Shown in pieces: positions 1 through 11,729 of a DNA stretch of 64,000 nucleotides (position 1 is its first letter; the number at the start of each line of letters is the position of its first letter). Location of the stretch: NCBI GenBank assembly GCA_948099385.1, contig CANUEZ040000159.1:4358501-4422500 (forward strand), in the 5' to 3' direction. The notes beneath the pieces were generated by a model. The model searched no databases and was not told the DNA's origin. It saw only the letters and a list, made by a program, of their open reading frames with translations. Position numbers and translations under genes: made by a program. This DNA is from Fasciola hepatica. Lineage: Eukaryota > Platyhelminthes > Trematoda > Plagiorchiida > Fasciolidae.

Positions 1-1128
1 AGGGACTTAGTTGAGGGTCAAAAATAAAACAGTGGAGGAGGGTGGGGTCAGAAATGGGAAAAGAGAGGACAGCAGTCATCTTGTCATCTTGAAAATTTAC
101 AAGAATTTGCCTCACTTTTTCCACACAGCCTGTAATCGGAAAGTTGCAAAAAGCGAGGTAGAAACGTGACTTGCTCTGATACACGCTTTCAGCTTGTGAC
201 GGTGCTGTGCCAAAAGTTCAGCGAATCTTCCACGAACGGGTAAAACCATCAGTTTACCGCTGGGTAAACTACAACGTGGAGCAGCTCTATCAACGTCATA
301 GTGCGTCGTCGTTCAGCGTTGAGGTCAAAAACTCAAGTTGGGAATGTGAAGGCATCCATCGGGTTTTATCTCCAACAATCTCCTTTGGTCCCTGAAATAG
401 CGAGCTTGGGTCATTTTAACGACGACTCTCGCGGCTTTTTGCATTTTCGACATGGACAGTGGTCCCAGCCCAACAGTAATTGTGGTACCGCAAAGCCTTC
501 CGGAACGAAAATGCAAGACGAAGTTCAGCAGCCACTCTACGGTCTGTAATAAATCCTGCCGCCGCGAGACGCCCGAAGCAAACCATTTCAAAGGTTGCAA
601 TTTCTTTTCGTGCCTTGCTGCTGAAGGGATCCGCTTCAATTCCGCTGACAGCCTGGGAATGCTGGCCGCCCTTTTGATTAGGTTAAGTCCACCTCTTCTA
701 CGTACGTCGGTTGTATCCTCTGCCACGTGTGGAGCTTTCCCCTCCATTGGTAGTGACAATAATCGATCATCCGCATGGACTTTCCTCACCGCGAATGATG
801 CCAAAGAAGGAAGTCCAAGTTAATTTCCACTGTAGCTCCCATAAAGTTAGGCTAGCGCAAAATCTTGGTGAAATTTCGCCAAAATTTATAAACCTTCAGT
901 GTGTACTATATCGCGCTCCTCTCTTAATCGTTACATGGTCCTTACTACTGGCCTAAAATCTACCCATTAAACTTTGCGTCCACTATTTGCAGGAGCATCT
1001 CTTCAAAATCAGCCCGAAAGACGGAACCTGAGGAGTATCTAAACCAATGAGAGCATTGCTCATCGAAAAGCCCTCATGAACAGCGACACTGATGAGTAGC
1101 ACTCGTAATTTCCTTTGATTGTTCGGGG
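1..1128. other. Unassigned stretch with overlapping ORFs on both strands
   Basis: No recognisable gene. Open frames of 159 codons (minus, 325-804) and 123 codons (plus, 452-823) overlap each other, and neither shows a domain I know. The plus frame is rich in Ser and Cys with no clear zinc-knuckle spacing. The stretch lies directly upstream of LINE-A and could hold the remains of its 5' part (ORF1 or endonuclease), but I see no endonuclease motif. Confidence 0.3.
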
Positions 1129-3393
1129 TTGCGAAGCAGTTTTTGGGCAGGAACCAACATTTTACGTTGCAATATCGTTTGGGAGCTAAGGCTTCTACAT
1201 GACCTTTGGTCTCCCGATCGCGAGTTCAGCTGTTCTCATCCGATGCAATCCTCTCCCCCTGTTCTGACTTCCTACCGTTCCTGTAACTGGCCCCTAGTGC
1301 CAATGATAATCCGCTCCCTTAACTGGGACACATTTTTTCTTTCATCCGATCCCCTCACTGTCATGAACTCTCTCTACTCCAACCTCCTACACTGCCTAAA
1401 TACCGCCAACCCATGTGTCGACCCACGCCCCAATTCCAGCACCTCACGCCTGTCACTTTTAGAGCGTAAGCTGTCTAAGCTGCAACTTACCTTCGCTAGA
1501 TCACACGACTTTACAATTCTCCTGCGCATAAACCAGCTACAACTGAGGCTGCGCTGCATGGTCGATTCGCATCTGAGAAGGCAAGAGGCCATCGCCCTAG
1601 CACACCCAAACAAAACTGGCTACCTATCCAACCTGCTTAGTAAAAGGTCCAATCAATCCAATCATATCTCGCCCAAGTTCCTCATCTGCGGCTCATTTAC
1701 CGCTAATACTCCATCATCTACTTCTGAGGCCTTCAATGAGCATTTTTCTTCCTCCCTTATAAGCTGTCCTGGTATTCCCCCTTCTACAATGCAGCCCTGC
1801 TTCCCTGCCTCTCTTTCATCGATTCCCTTCACCCATCTAGAAATTGAAAAATCAGTTTCGTCTATTAAACCTTCCTCGAAACCGGGACCAGATGATCTCT
1901 CACCGGCCCTCCCCCGTTTCGGTGGTCCTGACCTCCCTTTATTGTTACTTAATATGTATACCACCTCCATGATTCACAGTTTCGTCCCCCCTCAACGGAA
2001 ATCCTCTGTTATAGTTCCGCGCTTCAAAAAGGGCGTATTACACGGCCCAGATAACTATCGGCCCATTAATCACACCCCAGTAGTCTGCAAAATTATGGAG
2101 AGAATTATCAAAAAACACATTGTCTAGTACCTCTTATCCAACAACCTGCTGAACCCTGGTCAGCATGGTTTCTTGAACTCCCGTTCCTGCTCTTCCTGCC
2201 AGCTTGACTTTCTCAATGTCCTATCGTCTGCTGCCGACGCCGGCAACTCTGTAATTGTCCTGTACCTCGACATGTCTAAGGCTTTTGACCGTGTTCCCCA
2301 TATTCATCTGTTGGCCAAAATCCGATCTCTCGGTATTACTGACCCTCTCCTCTCCTGGCTATCCTCCTATCTCTCTAACAGATCACAAGCCGTGCTCGTC
2401 GACGGCCACCTATCTTCCGCCAAACCAATTACTAGCGGCGTCATCCAAGGCAGTGTCCTAGGCCCATTACTATTCCTTATTTATATCAATGACATTTTCT
2501 CTTCTATTCGACACGGCACTCCTTTCCTCTTTGCCGACGATATAAAAATAGTGTACTCTTTCCTCCCTAGTGACCTATCCGTGACTCTATGCAACATATC
2601 GCATGACTTACTCGTTCTCCAAACTTGGTGCGTCTTGTGGTTTATGAAATTCTCTGCGGAGAAACGCTTCCTCCTACCATACAAGTGCACGGTACCACCC
2701 GGCCAAATTTGTCTGCCCATCCCCATACACCCCATGGTTACCGATCTTGGCGTACGCTACTCTTGTTCCTTTAACTTCTCAGAACAGGCATCATTCCAAA
2801 TCGCTAGGGCTAAGAGAACCCTAGGCCTGATCAATCGGTGCTTCCTAATACCGGCCAGTCGCCTCTCCATGTATCTCTCACACGTGAGACCGCTCCTAGA
2901 ATATTGTCCCATTACCTCCAGCCTCTGGCCACGTTCCTTCATTGTATCTCTTGAGAACGTTCAGCGTACCTTCACCAAAAGGCTGTTGGGCGTATCCCTA
3001 GCCCTAACATACCGCCAGCGGTGTGAGCTCCTACAAATTGAGCCTCTATGGATTTGTCGCATGAGGCTCAACCTGATTTTCCTCTTTAAGCTAATCCATA
3101 ACCTGGCCTACACCTCTTATCCCATCTCATTCGCTGCGCCCTGCTCCTACCCCATCCGGCACCGTGCCTTCTCTCTCAATGTCTCTCCTTCTAATCTCTG
3201 TCTGAAGTCCCGATTCTTTCTGTCAGCCTATTCCAAAATCTGGAATAAGCTGCCCCTTAGCTTACGCAGTGCCTCCCCAATGTTCGCTTTTAGGCGCGCA
3301 CTTTTGTCATACTTAACAGTCTCCAATGCTATATTGCTCACCAATGAGCTCGTCTCCGCCGACCTGGCCTTTGAAAGAGGTCTCACACTGTAA
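1129..3393 (+). pseudogene. LINE-A reverse transcriptase ORF with one in-frame stop
   Basis: Reverse transcriptase part of a CR1/Jockey-like non-LTR retrotransposon, which copies its RNA into DNA at a nicked target. The frame is open from 1129 except for a TAG at 2125-2127, and continues in the same frame to a stop at 3391-3393. RT motifs appear in order: NYRPI (~2055), QHGFLNSRSC (~2160), YLDMSKAFDRV (~2263), GVIQGSVLGP (~2440) and the catalytic FADDIK (~2530). The C-terminal WNKLPLSLR stretch is typical of these ORFs. The apurinic-type endonuclease is missing, so the copy is 5'-truncated or decayed. The single stop apart from truncation suggests moderate age. Clade assignment is by motif resemblance only. 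Confidence 0.85.
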
Positions 3394-5924
3394 CTCTACT
3401 ACCTCTGCGTCACAAGCCACTAGGTACACCCAGCGAACTAAGGCCATTGCCTTCACTGATCCACAACGAACCTACCGCCTGTCATCATAAGGTAACCCTA
3501 TTGCTCACCTACGTTCATCTCGTTTTTCCTCCTCAGTATCCGTTGATTCTCAGCTGGGGCACACCCAGACTGCGCTTCTCTATCCCTTTTCCCTCTCCAG
3601 TGATCCCCGCTGACGGCCAACCACTTCGGGCACTGTACTTACCATCTCCCTGGCAGGTGCACCTGGATAATATTGCTACACGGTCGTCTACCACTTGCTG
3701 TTTCCGTTGGCTCTCCTGTCCATGGTCTCACGTCTTGGTCAATTGTTCCTGGTTCACGCACCCCCATCGCGGTCGTTTTGTCCCCTGTACAATTATCCAT
3801 GATCACTCGTGCCACTCCCAACAGTGCGGGGCGCGGTCAGATCCACCGCTATGGCCGGCGCACATCGGGCGTGCAGGCCGTCTGCAACGATGTGCGAGCG
3901 CAACTAGACTGGTGGATCACACCTCCTGTGTTCACTTCACGAAGTGTTTTCCAGGTTGGGTGCCCAGCGCGCGGCCAGTCCCACCCACTAGCACCGGTTT
4001 CGGATGGCACGCCCTAACTTTTCTTGAACTACCGAATCCAATGCTGTCGGTGGAAAATTGCATGCTCCTCATCGTTTTTCCGCCATAACTTGTTCACTTA
4101 TAGCTCTTATCATCTGTTTCCACTTTCCGTTTTTGTCGCCTTACCACGGTATGCACACCTTCCCGTTTTGTCCCCCCTCCTATTGCCTCTCTCTACATCA
4201 ACTTTCACTGCTTTGAGTCACTATCGTCCTAACCACTCTTCTTTGTCGACGCTCGCCAATAACTCTTTTCCCACCTGCCGCCATTGCTGGCTTCTATCAT
4301 CTATGCGCTTGGTGTCACCCTCTGCTCAGAACGCCCATTGATAGCTTCCTTAAAAACCTGTCGCCCTGTTAATCCCTTCTCGTGCCCCATGCCATGATGC
4401 ACCAACCGCACCCGCACTGATGCCCAATCCGCATATTAGAAATTGCCGCTCCAAACTTCGCATCTTTTACAGTCGTATTTATTATCTAATCACCACCACC
4501 ATATCTTCCTCACTTGGCCCCGCGATTCCTCTGCGGTTCTTTCCAGTGTCCTGATTAGTATCCACCTGTTCAATTGTCTGCCGGCACACAGCTCTCCAGC
4601 TCCATTGCCCCAACTCCTTTGCGCATTCATTTTTTTTGTGGCCTTTTTGCTCTATTACTGGTCCACTTATCTCGGGGCTTCCCGCTTCCTTGTCCGCCTC
4701 CTTCGTGTTTCATCTGCAGTAAAATGATCTGATTGGTGATTTCTTACCTGTGTCTCCTCGGTCATTGCTTTCATCCCTTGATCCGTTTATTGCTCGCTAC
4801 AGGCATTTCTCTGTACCTTCCAGTGTGGTCCGCTTTTCCATGTTCCACCATTGTAATGACAACGTTAAGTCGTGACGTTCTTTTACAGTTCCAAATTGTT
4901 TGACCTGTCACTACCCGATTCCTCTGGTCCATCACTACATCTCGCACCTGCATTGATCGAATAATTAGACCCATTCTTACCTGTTTTCCTTGATCCTGTC
5001 TTTCATCTTCACTCTTCCATGAACTGCTCCTAACAGTCTTCATCACTTCTGTGCTTCCACATTCTATTTTTCTCTCCGTTGGGCTGCCACGTGCACTTGT
5101 CATGAAGTGAATCCACCAAGAAATTCCAAAGTTAATCCTACAACCAATTGATCTAACATTACCTACTCTTCCTATTGACTGATAATTTCTTTCTAGGACC
5201 CCATTGTTATTGCTCCTGCTTCTCTTAAACCTATACATATATATATAATAAATCTATATATATATATATAAACTTACGCATATATATCTATGTGCACGCG
5301 CTCTGCATCTCGCAGTTCCTCACCGGGCATTTCTCTTGCTATCATCCCAACGACCGTCATCATAGGCATCCATCAACTCTACATCTGTGCCTCACATCTA
5401 CCGTATCCAATCCTTCTAAATCGTTTCTGTCATCCGATCATCCCTCTACGTCTTGCATTGCTCGCTGCCTGTTTTACGGTGAGTTTTGTGTCCTGTCCGC
5501 CGACAATTCACTGCAAAGTACCAATGCTTCATTGTCATCTAATCCACTGCAGTGCACCTCACCTTTTTCTCCATCGTTCCTCGCTACTGCAGTTCTTTAT
5601 ACCGATTTCCAGCCTTTCTCATGTTTACCAGTCTGCCTCCATATGTAATTGCCCGGGACCAGCCATTCAGTCCACCTGACCTTGAATTTCAAACTCACCG
5701 GGCGTCCATTCAAACCCGCTCTTGAGCTCATTTAAACCCCACGCAATCTCTATGGTGTGCATACGTTTATTCTATTTTCATCCTACCTTATTCCCCCTTC
5801 TGAGCCTTTTACCCAATATTTCCATGAGAGTCTCCATATTTCCATGAATTATATCTGTCCATTCCATCACCTGTATCTACATGATCATGCACATGGCATG
5901 CTTCGGGCGCTTCCGAAATAAACC
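3394..5924 (+). other. Long C/T-rich stretch, probable LINE-A 3' region
   Basis: About 2.5 kb with strong pyrimidine bias on the plus strand and no recognisable protein. It runs from the LINE-A stop to an AATAAA-like context and an (ATT)n run at 5,925, so I infer that it is the 3' untranslated region of LINE-A. It would be unusually long for such an element, so a second, unrecognised insertion inside it is possible. The short ORFs here look like chance. Confidence 0.4.
5233..5289. repeat. AT-rich (TA)n microsatellite
   Basis: Interrupted TA dinucleotide runs separated by short AT-rich and C-containing spacers. Confidence 0.8.
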
Positions 5925-5940
5925 ATTATTATTATTATTA
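5925..5940 (+). repeat. (ATT)n run, probable LINE-A 3' tail
   Basis: Five ATT units directly follow the sequence AAATAAACC. Short tandem repeats at the 3' end are common for LINEs that lack poly-A tails. The run has the same orientation as the reverse transcriptase frame upstream, which supports it as the tail of LINE-A. I could not define a target duplication. Confidence 0.55.
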
Positions 5941-7800
5941 CTTGAACCATCTGGAGTAGTGCAAAATGAATCTGCTCCGCTTGGTGACGACAAAACAGCT
6001 CACTTTTCTCTGTGCCCCACGGTGACCAAACCCTGCATAGTTCATCGATATACCGAATACCTCTACTATCCTGAACGGGACCACCTCTATCCCTGACGGA
6101 TTTCGTCCCTCCACCTTCCGGTTCGCCTTCGCTAAACTCTTCCCTGTAGAGCCTTCCTGTTTCCTGTGGCAATTTCAACTAGCGCGCGGCTGATCATCGC
6201 AAAGGTATAGTGCATACCCTTATAAAGTTTATCCGGCAGGGCCCAACCAACAGGGGATTAATCCGCAATAGCCTAATCTTCTACACCAATTCTTTTATCA
6301 AGGGTTCAGTGGATCTCCGGTATTTCATAACCAAGCGAGACACAGAATTTGTTGCAACAGAAACTTTTGACCTCGAAACGGCTTAGATGGATCCACCTTT
6401 TGTGTTCGGTGTGTTTGTGTGGATCTATTTTACTTATTAGGTGGTCTACTTAGGTGAACAAGCAGCACTAAATTGAGCACATCCAGGTTACTGATTTGGA
6501 AACAGTTATCTTGGTGTCATTCGTGTTCAAACAACAATCACACACACCTCACTGCCAGACCCAGGTTGTTCGGGCACTCGACGACTTCCGCACTTAAAGG
6601 CCGAGCCTCACCATTCAGATGAGAAAAGATACGAACGCCGATGGATTTTTAGGCCATAATATTTACCCCCTCAGATTCGAGGGGTTGAAAATACGGGGGA
6701 GCTAACAGCCGGAGGCAACTAGCTCAGGTGAGTTAGGTTTCCAGAGCTGCTTGGAGTGAAGTGCCGGCTGTCCATTTCTGGGCTGCACAAGGTTGACTTA
6801 AACAGACAAGTCTCAAACTGCTGGACAGCCGAAGGAGTTGAAGCTAACGCAACTTTTTAGCCCACAAAAAGACTGGTTATTGCTTCACTGACCAGATACT
6901 AACCACAAGAATCACTTACGAGGACCACTCATATCTCATTTATGTATGGATATCTGCTGACGCACCAATAGACGGCCTAGCTTCTTCGGCAGACATCACG
7001 TCTTCTTCTATCCAAAACTGATGTAATTACTCGGTCCCTCCTAGCTATTCGAGGGACCAGTCAGTTCACGATGGAAAAGAACGAAGCCATCCACTTAGCC
7101 ACAAACAGCCTTCTTTGCTGAACTGAGCGGAGTTAACCGATTAGTTGTCAAGCATTGTTTATTGGAACGGGGCAAAATCAGCCACTCAGGGACCTGGACT
7201 AGAAAGCCATTCAGACGACCTCGTTATGAGAAAATCTCCTAGCCAGTGGGCTTCGTACTACGGCGTTGATTTCAGTCATCTCCTATTCTACACGAACTGC
7301 TTGTTTTCGAAAACAAACAAGATCACTGGAAGACGAAAGAATCTTCTCACTCTAGTTAGTGGGCGGCACACAATAATGCCGGCCCTTTGAAACGGACCTA
7401 TCCTTCCCGGATGTGGCTAAAAGCCCTCGGGTAAAGTTCCACCTGACGGTAAGCCACTTCAAATAGCCACAGAAATTTACGACGTAGCACTACTAATTGC
7501 TGTTGACAGATGTGTTGCCGTAAACGGATGAGCTAATGAGCAGCGGGTATCGTTCCGGTAGTAGATGTGATTGCGATATCCTACTTATAAACAAGATGCA
7601 ACACAAATGAATCCACGTTTGAACAAAAGTTTAAGTTCCCATCTCCGACACTGGCCTGCGTCGCTCGTTTCTGTGAGTTGAAGCCGTCGCCTAAGTTTGT
7701 CAGGCCAACCTGTATCTAATTTTTCTTTAGAGCTACGGCTTACCAGTCGACTACAGTAAGTAGCAGACCGTAGACCGGGTTGGGTCGAAGCTTGACTAGA
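5941..7800. other. No recognisable feature
   Basis: The ORFs here are short and show no family resemblance. I see no repeat, RNA gene or LTR. The stretch may hold decayed transposon sequence below what can be recognised by eye. Confidence 0.5.
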
Positions 7801-7945
7801 GGGACTCAGCTCTTCCGATTATCAGTGCATCAGGTGATTCAAGAAGCTCAGCAATGCAAGAATCTGGTTATTCAGGCATTTGACCAGAAAGTCCTGGAAC
7901 CGAATCGATTTGAAATCAGTTGAAGGACGGGATAGTCCATGTGCC
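7801..7945 (+). repeat. Relic resembling the LINE-B 3' untranslated region
   Basis: Blocks such as GCAATGCAAGAATCTG, and TTTGACCAGAA followed by GTCCTGGAA, recur in the 3' end of the old LINE-B copy near 55,390-55,545, in the same orientation. This suggests the end of a further decayed plus-strand copy. The match is patchy. Confidence 0.35.
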
Positions 7946-7954
7946 TATAAGTGG

Positions 7955-9195
7955 ACCAGGCGGACTTACCAATTGTTTTCTACCCTCTTCATGAACGCTT
8001 GAGATCTGGCCACCATCTTGCTGGGCCTTTTGTCAGCTTTTTCCCACGTTCCGCTGTTTTGGAATCTGGGGCTATTCAGAGCATACTCTCCGGCCTAAGA
8101 GAAGAGGACTTTCTTATTTTTCCAGACTTCTCTGAGAAATCCCCTTCAAGTCTTCTCTCCTTTAAAAAGAAAGTTCAGAGATGACGGAGTCATGTTGCGT
8201 AACCCTATTCCTTTCAGCCATCCACGTCGCAGGACGTTGAATTTTCCCCGACAAGGCAGAGTTCCTTTTTGTAGAAGAGTGCCCAAGTCTGAGAGTTGCC
8301 TTATAACAGAGGCCGTTCTGTAACTGGTATTTACCTCAAATATTCCCGGCTTCCTGCAAGACAAAGGTGACTGCAACCCGAAGAGCTCCCTACTAACCGT
8401 TTATGGCAAATTGCACTGGCCGGCTCATTAGGAATTACTGTTCATGTGAATCTTGAGGCTTCTTCCCATATTAGCTGCCTCTATTGTAAACGGCCTCTGG
8501 TCGATAAAGATAGACTATCTGTTGCCCCTGACAGCAAGCGGCCTTTCCTGGCTCTGAGCGATAAGCCCCACTTGTGCGCCCAGTCCAGGACGATTCCTAT
8601 ACCCCCGTCCAGATCATCTTGACCCTCGGATCCTACAACTCCCGAGCCCATCGCCATTGAAGAGAGGGTCTGGTAGCTGACAAAAAATTGGCTTGGGGTT
8701 CAAGACAGATCCCTGAGCTTCTCCACTGGTGGCGTTCACCAAATTGGAGCATCTGTCCCCTGCTTTGAGTTCAAACGTTCTCCATGATGGGAAGTCCGTC
8801 AGCCACCTACGTACTTACTCGCACACACCGAACGTCCTTGTCTTGTCTAATAACAGCCGGTATTTAGCAGAGTCAAGCATCTTGCTTAAGTCGAGGTAAC
8901 ATGCCTCAAATTGTGTATCTCCATCCGGCCTTCAAGTCATCTCATTGAACAAGCACAAGAGTTTGGTCAGGCAAGACTTACCTGAGGAATCAGTGCTAGG
9001 CTGGATTTAGCTCGGAGTTCTCCGGTAAATGCTGACAGCATGCTCCCTGGTGGTCTTCTCGCGATCCTTACACAGTGTCAATTCGGCCTACGGGTTGATG
9101 GTTACCCATATCAGAATTAATTCTGCTCCTAGGCATTGCCAAAACTGCCGCTTTTTTCCAGTCCCGGGGTGGCCTTCCCTGGTCAAGCTTTGATC
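7955..9195 (-). pseudogene. LINE-B reverse transcriptase relic, minus strand
   Basis: Read on the minus strand across several frames, this follows the 40-43 kb LINE-B protein. It runs from the DWK-AAV stretch (~9,150) through a motif-A equivalent YLDLSKMLDS (~8,890), the GDRCSNLVN stretch (~8,750), the LDWAHKWGL stretch (~8,580) and ELFxLxSxLSCRK (~8,380), to the C-terminal part near 7,960. Frameshifts and stops are frequent and the catalytic FADD is not intact. The endonuclease and ORF1 are absent. It lies head-to-head with the plus-strand relic that starts near 9,640. Confidence 0.7.
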
Positions 9196-9639
9196 CGTAC
9201 GGCTTACCTACCGACTGAGCTACGATACCCACTAAGGGCATAAAGACGGTTGGGCGGCGGTCACTGGACCCGCTGACCGGTGGACTTTTAATTCCTGCAG
9301 ATACTTAAGCAAGGTTCCCTTCGAAAGGTTTAGTACTCTCAGCTCCAAAGGAGCATGTACCGGCCCTTAATCGATTAGTACCCTAATATCTAATCCTTGT
9401 AAACTACGCAAAGCCTCCACAATTCTCTGGTCAGCATCAGTGATGTCGTGGTGCGTAGTGAGGATTAGCTGCTCCGGAGACGTTTTCTCAAACCCTATCG
9501 GTGCGGGTATCCGGAGCCATATTTGGCTTCTGCATACTGTCGTTCTAAAGTCTTTTCCAGTCTCATCCTGTCCTTTCTTGTGCAAAATAAACTGGTCGCC
9601 GCCATGGCCACTCCAAACATATCAGTTAGGCATTACATT
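9196..9639. other. Spacer between two divergent LINE-B relics
   Basis: No recognisable gene. A short minus-strand ORF (9,367-9,585) matches nothing I know. Near 9,205-9,235 the minus strand reads GTAGCTCAGTCGGTAGG, which resembles a tRNA A-box, but no cloverleaf or B-box follows. Confidence 0.4.
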
Positions 9640-11230
9640 AGGCGAGGCGTTCATGGTTGCAAGTGGTTTGGTAAGGGCTAGGCCAATGGGACTCCGTGGT
9701 ATCTATCCGGCAATCGTCAAGCCTTTCGAGGCGCTTTCCACCCAGCCGCTGACCACTCCGTTCCGCGCATGCCTCGAAGAAGTTTGTTTACCCTAGGATT
9801 GACTCAAGGCCGCCGTCGCCCTGTCCACGAGTCCGAGGACAGACAAACCCCTTCTCAACTACAGGTCCAATAGTCAAACAGGGGCATTGCTAGAAGTGAT
9901 TGAGTGGGTTTCTCGAGACAGGTTAGCCAACCACCTGACAGCCCACAGAGTGATCCCGACCAGTCAGCTTGGACTCGTTGTCAGAGGTCTTACTCTTAGA
10001 ACCATTTTTCTCTCCAGACCAAAATACACGGAGGTTAGACAAGGGGGGTAGAATAGAAGTCTGCAGCTTCGCATTTCAGAAGGTATTTGACTAGGTCAAT
10101 CACGGTTTGTTTCTGATGAAGTTGGGTTTTTTCGGTCTGTCTCCAGAAACTACTGGGTCGATCCCTAAAATAATCACCGGCATGACTTTTGTAGTCAGAG
10201 TGGAGCATGGCATGTCCCAGGAAGGGTGTCTGCTGAGCTGTGGACCTCAGCGCCCCGTCAATGGATCTATGTTTTTCATCCTATCTGTAAGTGATTCGGC
10301 CATGGGCATGAGGAGCCCATGCTTTGCTTTTGCAGACGATACAAGGGCAGCTGTCGCGGTAGCAAAGGGTTCTATGCAACCTCTCTCGAAGTAGGACATC
10401 GAGTTCCTCGAACAGGCGCAGCAAAGCTTCAGTGGGTGGTTTGTTAGCCGGAGAGCTCTTCCTGGGAGCAGAGGCCGGAGGCGTTGAGCTTGTCCTCGAG
10501 CAAACAAAAAAGGACTTACAGACGACTTAGTACAAGCTTTTAGAATCTTCAAGGGGTGCGTTGGTCTCCAGGATTTGACTGCACAGCTGTTGACTTTCAG
10601 CCATGGGCGGGCCACCACAGAGCACCCACTGAAGTTGACCAAGGAGAGTTCCACGTTGCACGAGACGGAATTCCTTTACCGTTAGAGATAATAATGGCTT
10701 TATCGGCTCCCGATGGAAGTGACGACCTCCGAAACCGCTGCGGAGTTTGCGCATCCGCCGGATCGCCAAGGGGGCAACGTGTTTTCCGAAACCTGCAGAT
10801 AGGTACCACAATACCTACTTTTATTTTCACTTCTGTTACACTTAATACTGTTTGCATCATCGCCATTCCTCAGTAAATAATTGCACCCCGTTTCTTATCT
10901 CTTAGTTCTTACCTTTTTGCCCCAAACTCGGAAATTAGCTCTTGCTTTTTCAGTGTTCTTCTGGTGCCTTTTTATCAATGCCGTCTCACCTTCTTCCGCC
11001 AGTTTTAAGGCTTTCGTCTTCGTAGCCTTCTCCCTTGAGGTAGACGGAAGTCGGCCGGAACTCATCAAAGGACAAGGACCCTATGAGGCTCCCCAGATTG
11101 GAACACAGCAGATGAGCTCCTTCCCTTCAACATCACACAGCACTCTAACACTCCGCCAGCTCCCAACTTCGTGGCTTGAGGTTGATAGCACAGCAAAAGA
11201 CAAGTTGCGCGGTGCAGTGAGGTGAGGTCC
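9640..11230 (+). pseudogene. LINE-B reverse transcriptase relic with part of the 3' UTR
   Basis: Decayed copy of the same family as 40,078-43,712. An IYPAIVKPFE stretch (~9,700) matches IHPAIIKPLA of LINE-B. A frameshifted motif-A region lies near 10,085, and a CFAFADDTRA segment (~10,320) is the remnant of the FADD catalytic motif. Near 10,700 the reading APDGSDD corresponds to the conserved C-terminal WNGLP region. From about 11,035 to 11,130 the sequence resembles the 3' UTR of the old copy at 55,220-55,310, which extends the call past the coding region. Confidence 0.65.
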
Positions 11231-11729
11231 TTTATCACTTCCCCTCTTCGAATGGTATCCACGGGCGGCTTGTAAGCAAAGGTTGCCCGGGAGGTTTTCT
11301 AAGAACAAAAGGCTCCCTGGGTAAGCTGTGGAGCGAATGCTAGCAAGAGACCCAAGAGTGGCTCGGGAAACTGACGGTGGTCATTACAAGTGCATCTGGG
11401 TATCATTCCTACTCATTGGTGGAGCTGGAGATGGGTAGGGTCCCAGGTTATGACGCCAAAGCTGTAGCCATATACGTAATATCTAACAGGGCCCTCAGTA
11501 TGTCTCATCACCCTATTTCCTTTACAGTTACCTGCAAAAATAACTGGAAAAAGGAAGTCTCGGCAAAACTGGTTGCTAGGCCATAACAAGATGTGCACGA
11601 GAAATCAAGAATAAATGACAAATTTCCGTACTCTTGGTCAACTCTGACCAGTTACCCTGAAGACCGAACTCGGGCCACTTGAAAACTACAGCTGCCAGGC
11701 ACGTTAGCTCTCGTGAATTCTCGTGAACG
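11231..11729. other. No recognisable feature
   Basis: Short ORFs only, with no family resemblance and no repeat structure seen. Confidence 0.4.

Noticed and set aside
325..804. A 159-codon ORF facing a 123-codon ORF on the other strand
   Set aside because: Overlapping frames on both strands, no domain and no similarity to any other part of the window; it is kept only as unassigned sequence.
9203..9235. A tRNA gene on the minus strand
   Set aside because: Only an A-box-like GTAGCTCAGTCGGTAGG is present, with no B-box, acceptor pairing or anticodon arm.
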